Assembly (NCBI GenBank): GCA_027605045.1 | Contig: JAQFWX010000024.1 | Span: 496,001-560,000, forward strand | Source: Phallus indusiatus | Taxonomy: Eukaryota > Basidiomycota > Agaricomycetes > Phallales > Phallaceae | Length of the DNA stretch: 64,000 bases | Direction: 5' to 3' | Shown here: positions 56,789-64,000 of the stretch, piece after piece | Layout: each line of letters opens with the position of its first letter | Position numbering within the stretch: the stretch's first letter is position 1 | The notes under the pieces: model-generated | Database searches by the model: none | What the model saw: only the letters and a program-made list of their open reading frames with translations | What the model was told of the DNA's origin: nothing | Program-made: the position numbers and the translations under genes

Positions 56789-57975
56789 TGCGATGATTGA
56801 TAAGGAGCTGTTATGTATGTTTAAACAAGTTCCAGAGGAAACAATAAGGAAAGTTGGGGAATGTTGGAGTAGAAGGTGCGTTTGTAGTTGTGAAGGGAAT
56901 TGAGTTGCGGTTAAGGTCTATATATGTGTCTCATAGGGAAAATTAGGACTCGGACGACAACAAGTACGTGGTGACGAGGGACGCCTCCTATGGACAACAG
57001 GCTCGGTCCCTGTCAGGAATAGGAAACGGGTTGGTCGAGACATTGGGGTATATGCCCGATATGGGAAACGAAAGGAGAAAGGTATTCCTAGCAAAGGACC
57101 GATCGAAAGGACATCAATTGAACTTGTGAGTTGACTGGATGCCATGCTCAATGAGCTTTTAGTTTTGGTGAAATGGTAAAATGGAATATTCTACGATTTC
57201 TTCGTGAGCAAAGTCAGACCGCTACTCTTATGGACGTTCTGTGACCAACAGCATTAGGACCTTCGGATTGAGTGACCGGTTGAGCCCGTAAAGAGAAACA
57301 AAGTGAGGGTGTTGATATCAGTGGGGTGCGTTCGACTTTCTACTGGAGCTTGGTGCGGAGGGCTCATAGGCCCTACTTCTGCCTCGACTGGAAAAATTAC
57401 ACAAGCGCATGTCATAACCAGAGAAAATTGATCAGCGATGTCCCGTTATTGATTCAAAATGTGGTCCGGCTATGGTCATGACCTCTATCGAGTTACCAAG
57501 GTCATTTAGAGTGTACAGAAGTCAAAATGATGCTAACTGACAATGAAATGGAAGACCCGGGGTGAAAAGCATATTGACGTGACTTAAGACTAGTGGTCAT
57601 TGAGGACAACCCAGTTTTGACGATGCGTGTGCCAGTGGTCAGATCGACCGAATAAATCCAACATTATTCCCTTGTGTATTCGACAAGCTCAGACTTGTTT
57701 TTCAGAAATGAATTTATTGTTGTCGTAGGCGTTGACAAGAGAATCGCTTGGTTGACTGTTTTTTTGTGAGGACAAGATTGGGACAAGACAAGATGGAGGA
57801 TACAACAATGTCACGCTGAAGTCACACTGCGAAAAATTCGGAAAAAAGAGTTGTGATTGGTCGCGCGTATGTATGTCGTATGACACAAACAAAACTTTCC
57901 GTTAAAGATTTCTTGTTCACAATACTATCATACTACCTATCATACTACTAGTTAGCGACTCCAACTTCCTAAACA
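56789..57975. other. Intergenic interval between convergent/divergent neighbours
   Basis: No gene recognised. 57840-57880 holds a weak sixth match to the dispersed motif on the plus strand (AAAAAAGAGTTGTGATTGG). Confidence 0.5.
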
Positions 57976-58961
57976 TTATCCTCTCTTTCCCATTTGTTCA
58001 ATCTCGATAACCATCTGTTTCATATTCGACGCCATCATCTTCTCCGTCAGATACTCGCCGGCATTCGACAAAAACCAGCAAAACACGGTATGCAAAATGT
58101 ACGGCGTAACCTCCCACCTCCCGCAGGCCAATCTATCCACAACCGCTTTCCCAAACCTATCGGCATCTGGTCGACCAAAGGCCGGAGGTCTCGCCAGTGC
58201 TTTCGTCGCTACTTCGCCAACGTGGAGATACAAGAACCGCACATTCGTCGGCGTAAACTGCCGTTCGTCGATATCGAGAGTCTTCATGAACATTCTCAAA
58301 AAACTCTTGCATGCCGCGTAGAGGGCCAAACGAGGTGGACCAAATTGCCCAGCTATGGATCCAGTGCTCACTACGAGACATTTACCACGTCGAGCTCGGA
58401 GTTTCGGGAGCAGTGCGTGGATTAATCCGGCAGAAAAAAGGAGGTTCATGTTCAGTGTTTCAATGATTCCGTCCAAGGGCCATTCGTCAAGTCTAGAAAG
58501 CGTAGCCCGTCAGATCCAGCAAAGAAAAATATTGCAAGTAAATCTAACTTTGTAATTTCGGTGGTTCCTCCAACATTACTGAACAAAATCGATATATTCA
58601 GGTCCTTAAACGGTGCTACGAGACTCTGAAAGTCATGGTCGCCCTTTTTGGCGTCGGCAATAAACACTCGTATATCTCTTCCGTCTCGACCACTCCGAGC
58701 TGCATGGATTTCATCAACAACCTTCTTCATTTTCTCTTCATTCCGTCCATGTATAATGAGATTGAACCCCCGCTTATACAACTCTTTAGCAACCGCCTTG
58801 CCAATCCCATCGGAGGCTCCGGTCACAATAGCGTATGGCGACTCTCCGCTTAAATACTCGTCAAGAGGGTATGAGTTAACAAAGTAGAGAAAAACAAAAG
58901 AGACAAAGCGATAAAGTAAGTAACAGACGTATACTCCTCCAATAATTGAAAGATAACTCAT
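57976..58961 (-). CDS. Short-chain dehydrogenase, very-long-chain 3-ketoacyl-CoA reductase type
   Basis: Minus-strand exons 58549-58961 and 57976-58492 (GTTAGA...TCTAG intron) join to 309 residues. A hydrophobic N-terminal membrane segment (residues ~4-29) precedes a Rossmann fold with TGASDGIG (47-54), NVGG (129-132), Ser183 in VVSTGSIAGQ, and Tyr196/Lys200 in LYAACK. The full SDR catalytic set is present. The N-terminal anchor, PLDEYL linker and HGRNEEKM segment are those of the ER 3-ketoacyl-CoA reductase/17-beta-hydroxysteroid dehydrogenase 12 group. That group reduces 3-ketoacyl-CoA with NADPH during very-long-chain fatty acid elongation. The protein is slightly shorter than the typical ~330-350 residues, and no ER-retention KKxx end is seen (it ends MGKRG), so a specialised paralogue rather than the housekeeping enzyme is possible. 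Confidence 0.8.
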
Positions 58962-60410
58962 TCTGCCTGACGTTTTCTTTTTTCGTAGTGTGGGAGGACG
59001 ATAAGAAGAAATAGTATCACCAAGATCTCACAAGTAAGAAAATTGGCACGATGCGTGATTTTTTCATCTGCCGGCTACGGCAATAATATCTTTTCAAGTG
59101 TGTCCAATAACGTTTCATCATTCACCTTAAATACTATCTTTCCGGATAATCTGAGCCGTATTTAGAAGTTCTGAAAGTGCTATTAATACAAAAGAAAGAC
59201 GTATCATGACACGCGACTCATCATTCATATGCCTGGCCACGAATCACGCGCAAACCAACCAATCCGCGATTTCACTTTCCCACACTTCTGGTTGAATCTA
59301 TTCAAATCAAGCCATGGCTTTTCAGTACGTGCCAAAAAACAGTGCTTTTTTAAATTCATTTCCCCCATTGTTTTCTCTCGGTCTTCAAACCACAATTGGC
59401 TAAACTCGGATCCAATATCACTTGAGTGATGGGCAAACAGCCGTCCGTGTCAATGAAGTCTCATAAGACAATTATGTGAAGGTATTTTTCGTTGGCAATG
59501 AACCTTTCTTGATATTAGAATGCAATGCCTCTTTTGATTAATCAATAGCGCGAAAAGGAGAATCATTCAGGCAATTGATTTGACAAGAGGGCGATCCAAA
59601 ATACATGCGGTCCGCTATACAAGTACCGTAAGTTGATAACTATTGAATCATTCTGATAATAGTATTGATTAAATTCGCTAGTTTAGGGGTAATAACACGA
59701 GGTCGATTCTACCCATATGCACAATAAATATTTGGCATCATGGGCACGGCGGCCCGGCGCTGAGACAATTCAAGGGAACAAGACATCCTCGAAATGATAA
59801 GCCGGGAGGCCAGGTAGTGATGGTCAATCAAAAGGGACCTTTCAAATGTTATTGTGAGACTTGAACGTCATCCTTTATGAAATTTTCGCCAAACTGATTC
59901 TGGCACTGACATTCAACAGATAAGTTTATCCAGAAACTTTGTGGTTGCAATTGTAAAAAAGTCATCCATGTAGGATAAGTGGCCTGCGTCATTTGTATTA
60001 TTACTAGCGCATGCAAGTCAAATTCGCAATTTTCAGGTGATGTACTATTTACAAACTCATTCTTTTTTCCATCGAATATACTTACAGAGTAATTAAAAAG
60101 TTGGCGTCTGTAAGCTGTCCGTCCGAACGGAATCTTCCGAGGTTGGTCTGCCTTCAATTTTTCTTCTCAGCACTGAAAATTTCATTATGCTGTGGACGGC
60201 CTATCAATAATTTCAATAACGTCGTTCGTCTGCAATAATACGCATGCGTTTTCACACGCACTTTAGCTTGGCAGCTCGCGCGCTCACGTATGTATGTACA
60301 AGCGAGCCAATGTTTTAGGAGTAACGACAGCCGGCTCGTCGCCGAATGGCGTGCTGGTTACCAGTCACAGTAAACTCCATCCTTCCATCTTGAACATCAT
60401 AAGTAACGCG
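58962..60410. other. Intergenic interval
   Basis: Nothing recognised. The GAGGYACAAAC promoter motif of the other DUF6535 copies is not seen in the 200 bp before copy 6. Confidence 0.5.
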
Positions 60411-63400
60411 ATGGTTGGAACAGCTAGCCCCAACGATGCGAAAGTGTACCTCAAGGTACAACAAAAAGGTACCGATGGCGAACGTTTTGGAATTGGAGAT
60501 ACCTCAGCCACCGCGGAAGAGCGCTTACAAAAAAACAACGCACCCGTTTTTGACAATTCGAGCTCTGCGCTCATGAACGCTGGATCAACGCCTATAAACG
60601 AAGAACGCGAACAACCCGCATCTGTGCCAGTGGATGGTGGCCAACGGGACTCTAAATCGGGCTCATCAGACGAAACGATAGAAAACCTTGTATCCCTCTT
60701 CCGCGATTTTCTTGGTTAGTTGTTTTGTTTCACGATTTGAACATTCAAGTTCCTCATTCAAATCAACGCAGAGACCGCGTCTAGCACGACAACACATAAT
60801 CATACAAATACTCAAAGAAATACGTCGACAACCGGGCGCTCCAACTTGAAGAGACCATCCAAATTCTTCGGACTGTCGAAAAGTCTATCGCCTGAAATTG
60901 GTTGTAAGTGCTCTGACATCTGTTTATTCTGTGACTCTGACGTACTGAATATGTAATATCAGCGAATAATAGATATAATTACGAACAGAAATATCCGGAA
61001 GATAGATTCGGAGAGGAGACCTCTGACAACGCTCGCGTTTGGTTGACATACCTCGACGAAGCTGAAGCGTTCGATCGCGAGAGGGTGGAAGGGTGGAAGG
61101 AAACGGTCGATGTTATCCTAGTCTTTGTTAGTGAAAATATTTACTAAATTTTGCTATGACGCTTACCACTTGCTAGTAGGCTGGTCTCTTTTCTGGCGTC
61201 ATAACGACATTCGTCTCACAAGCTTCCCAAAGTCTTCAGCAGGATAATACGCAAATTTCTGCATCGTTATTATTCGAAATAGCTCAGATTCTGCGAGCTC
61301 AATTAACCGGGGCACCTATAAATCCAAATTCAACGCTGACAACGCCCACTTCTTCCTTCGTCCCGTCGACCGTATTAGTCAACGGTCTCTGGTTTACCAG
61401 TCTGGCAATCACACTGTCCACGGCCCTTTTTGCCGTTCTAGCAAAGCAATGGCTCTACTACTATGTGTCGTCTATTCCTGGGACCGCAAATAAAAAAGTA
61501 AGAGCCAGACAACTGCGATTCAACGGCTTTGAGTTGTGGAAAGTTGCCGCCATCATCGACCTCCTCCCCATCCTCCTCCACCTTTCTGTAGGCATTTTCC
61601 TCACCGGTATTATCATACTCTTGTTTCCGTTGGACGTCAGCATCGCCTGGACGATCGTCATTATCACCGTGATCACCTATACCTTGTACTTCATCTCCGT
61701 AATATTGCCCATTCGGTATCCTGATTGTCCTTATACAACCTCCTTGACAATTTACGTTGGGATACTCTTCTTTGTACTTCGGGAAAGTTTTCGCTGGTTT
61801 AGCACGATTTCAGACAAAGGTTTACGGGCTATTCGGCGCACGATAAACATTGAAGTTCAGCGTGCTATCTGGTATCTTTTCCATTACCTCCAGGATCTTT
61901 CTCGACGTGCATTCGCGTTTATCTCGAGATTAGTCGGTGTTGTGTGCCGTGGCTTTCAAAGTCTTCAGCCCACCATAGTATTTACGGAAAAATTTCCCGG
62001 ATTTACAAAATGGAGAGAGGGAAATATAAAGCAGGCCATCGAAAACGCGACGACCCTAGATTTCGATGCACTCAATTGGCTTTACACAACTTCTCCAGAT
62101 AGAAGCGTTCATCGAATGATTGCACGATGTGCAGCTATACATCCAATCATCAGTAAACGATTTGCATACGATACTTACATCGATGTCCGGCAGACTTTGG
62201 ACTTCAGTAAAAAGAATATTACGGATTTGCGTTATGGCTTATGTTTGGGTATTCAAACTTATCCCGGCGATGAATGGCGCCTTTTCCGTTATGAACCTGA
62301 TGTGGCGGAAAGTCAGCTCGAAGAAGCCGAGTATCAAAGCTATCTTCGAATTGCAAACAAAGTATTAGATCACAATCGTCTCCAAACTCTGCATACTGCC
62401 ATCGACGAGAATCTCAAACTTCCGCTGGTCATGTGGTGCTATGTCCTGGAGAGGGCGCCACGGGATGCTGCAGTAGTCGTGCAGATACTTACACGTGGAC
62501 AAAATGGTTTATTCAGATGGAAATTCGATCCCACCCGCGACACTATACGTAACGCCGGTGCCATACTCTTCAATAGTAACGAACTGGGACTGTGGAAGTT
62601 TGAACTCCTATTCCGTTATTTTGAACTTGGTACACCCGACTACTCCTCGGAAGCTAAATCATTCAAAACACGTTATCTCCTCCTGGTCACCGTCTATCGT
62701 AACCTTACTTCTGATCAGCCGCTCATTCCGGAAAAACAACAGAGGCAGAAGTCTTTGCAAAATCTATTTGGTAACTTCCGCTTCTGGGTTAATTCTTTCA
62801 CTCAACTAAACTCATTTGAGAACTCCCTTACCTTTTTTAATGATATCTTCTGTAACGACTCATTCTGGTGCGAGTCTATGACGAATCAAATCAAGTGTAA
62901 GGCGGCACAGTGTCTGGGCTTAATATCTGTTTCGGTGGTCAGTGACGCAGCTAACAACATACCTTTTACCAAATACGGCGATCTCTGTCTCGTATATAAA
63001 TGGTTTTCACGGGATCATCTTAATTCACGTCTTTTATGGCACACACCTCCCTTGTTCATACTGTTGCTCGTGCCACAGAACCGCAGACATCTGCGCAGGA
63101 TCCTTTCGAATGACCCAGAGGCCCTATCCCACCTTTCACAATGTCTCCAACATTTGAAGAACTATTACCGTAATCACGAAGCCGGTGAACACATACGTCC
63201 AATTATAATCGACCTCCTCAAATCTGCAGGCCCAAAAACGACCCTGTTCACCGTCCTTTATAGCTCACATGTGCTTGTACAATTTTGGGGATTGCTGGCG
63301 TTCTGCGATCGAGACACGGAACAAGAAGAGTTTTTCTCGCTCGTGAAATCGCAGCTGAACGACTCGGAGGAGAGGTTGAATGAACTGTTCGCTGCCATCA

Positions 63401-63621
63401 GTGAACAGGCACGGTCTGATGGTCTGCCAGATATACAGGCTGTCAAATACTGGGGGGCTGACAAAAGCACATATACCATTCGTAATATCTTCCGGGCTTC
63501 TGAACGTGGTTTTAGACAATTCCTTGGTGACATGTCATACCCGAAACTCAAGTCCGCTGCCGAGCAATCTGCACCCAAGGGTGCAGTATCGGACGAATTG
63601 AAGGATCTTGATATTGAATAA
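60411..63621 (+). CDS. DUF6535-family multi-pass membrane protein, copy 6, intact
   Basis: Exons 60411-60714, 60772-60903, 60963-61126 and 61180-63621 give 1,013 residues. ATG 60411 (MVGTASPND) is chosen because its position fits the paralogues; an in-frame ATG at 60294 would add 39 residues. Exon 3 is again 164 bp. Family segments: ETIENLVSLFRDFLG, WLTYLDEAEAFDRERVEGW, AGLFSGVITTFVSQASQSLQ, LVNGLWFTSLAITLSTALFA, VAAIIDLLPILLHLSVGIFL, YFISVILPIRYPDCPYTTS. The C-terminal region keeps SVHRMIARCAAI, YKWFSRDH and LLVPQNRRHL. Unlike copies 1, 2, 4 and 5 there is no donor near the stop (ends DELKDLDIE), so it lacks the short tail exon. It also lacks the shared promoter motif. Confidence 0.88.
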
Positions 63622-64000
63622 CATGCCTAAGTTGCACTCTAATGGGTTTTCTACCTTCTTCATCCTCGGTCTGTTTGATAAAGTATACAGCATAAACACT
63701 TTCGCGCTAATAAAGTACCATTACCGATGTTTTTCGCTAAAAAGATTTCCGTCAGATGGGTCCCAGTAACAATTACAGAAGAGAATATGTGGAACGTACT
63801 AAAAAAACCGTTTTCTTGTTCATCAGTTTCAACACGATTGACCTAGGTGAAACCCTGCAGGGGATGAATTTGCATAAACGTCGGCGTGACAACAACGAAT
63901 ACGTGGAATTTTCGATACCCACTAGGCGTCGTCGACTTGGCCTCTGTCAATTGTCGTCTTCTCAGGATCTCCAGAGGACACATTGTACATACCCAGAAGC
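63622..64000. other. 3' flank of copy 6; no gene seen
   Basis: AT-rich sequence with no open frame of note up to the right edge. Confidence 0.5.

Noticed and set aside
11644..63621. Biosynthetic gene cluster reading of the region (SDR plus membrane proteins)
   Set aside because: No core enzyme (PKS, NRPS, terpene synthase), P450 or transporter of a known kind; the SDR looks like a lipid-metabolism paralogue standing alone.

Overview
The window is nuclear DNA of a mushroom-forming basidiomycete (Agaricomycetes). Genes are split by many 45-90 bp GT-AG introns. Two families that I know essentially from this group are present: DUF6535 (multi-pass membrane proteins) and DUF6533. No bacterial, organellar or viral gene was recognised. 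This is an accessory, repeat-rich, fast-changing region with a few single-copy genes embedded in it.

Layout. (1) 1-638: 3' end of a DUF6535 gene (copy 1). A complete hAT DNA transposon (691-7318, perfect 8-bp target duplication) is inserted just behind its stop. The hAT carries a roughly 16-exon transposase, a second spliced gene on the opposite strand, and a rearranged piece of the AAA-ATPase Cdc48/p97. (2) 7.3-11.5 kb: gene-poor decayed DNA with a 100-bp foldback. (3) 11.6-17.3 kb: DUF6535 copy 2, broken by two cleanly bounded insertions: a 1,987-bp terminal-inverted-repeat element with a 6-bp duplication, and a 303-bp solo LTR with a 5-bp duplication. (4) 20.7-21.4 kb: copy 3, truncated. 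(5) 22.0-25.5 kb: copy 4, intact. (6) 26.8-28.8 kb: Cyk3-type transglutaminase-like protein, apparently a pseudo-enzyme. (7) 31.0-32.1 kb: broken DUF6533 gene. (8) 33.8-37.2 kb: copy 5, intact, minus strand. (9) 40.9-47.2 kb: tandem pair of F-box genes. (10) 47.5-51.5 kb: three minus-strand paralogues with a shared charged coiled-coil tail, which I do not recognise. (11) 51.5-53.1 kb: two short non-autonomous TIR elements, one holding a tRNA-like promoter. (12) 55.2-56.8 kb: multi-pass membrane protein with an SH3-ligand tail. (13) 58.0-59.0 kb: short-chain dehydrogenase of the 3-ketoacyl-CoA reductase type. (14) 60.4-63.6 kb: DUF6535 copy 6, intact.

The DUF6535 copies share the same intron positions, and copies 2, 3 and 4 share an 18-bp promoter motif (a shifted version precedes copy 5). 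They therefore look like a locally amplified, possibly co-regulated family being sorted by gene birth and transposon-driven death. A second, unrelated motif (A-tract, TGATTGG, then a TTCCCGRTGTGAC-like block) recurs at least five times in both orientations outside genes and is not explained by anything annotated here.

All coding calls come from reading translations, splice signals and paralogue comparison by eye; no database search was run.
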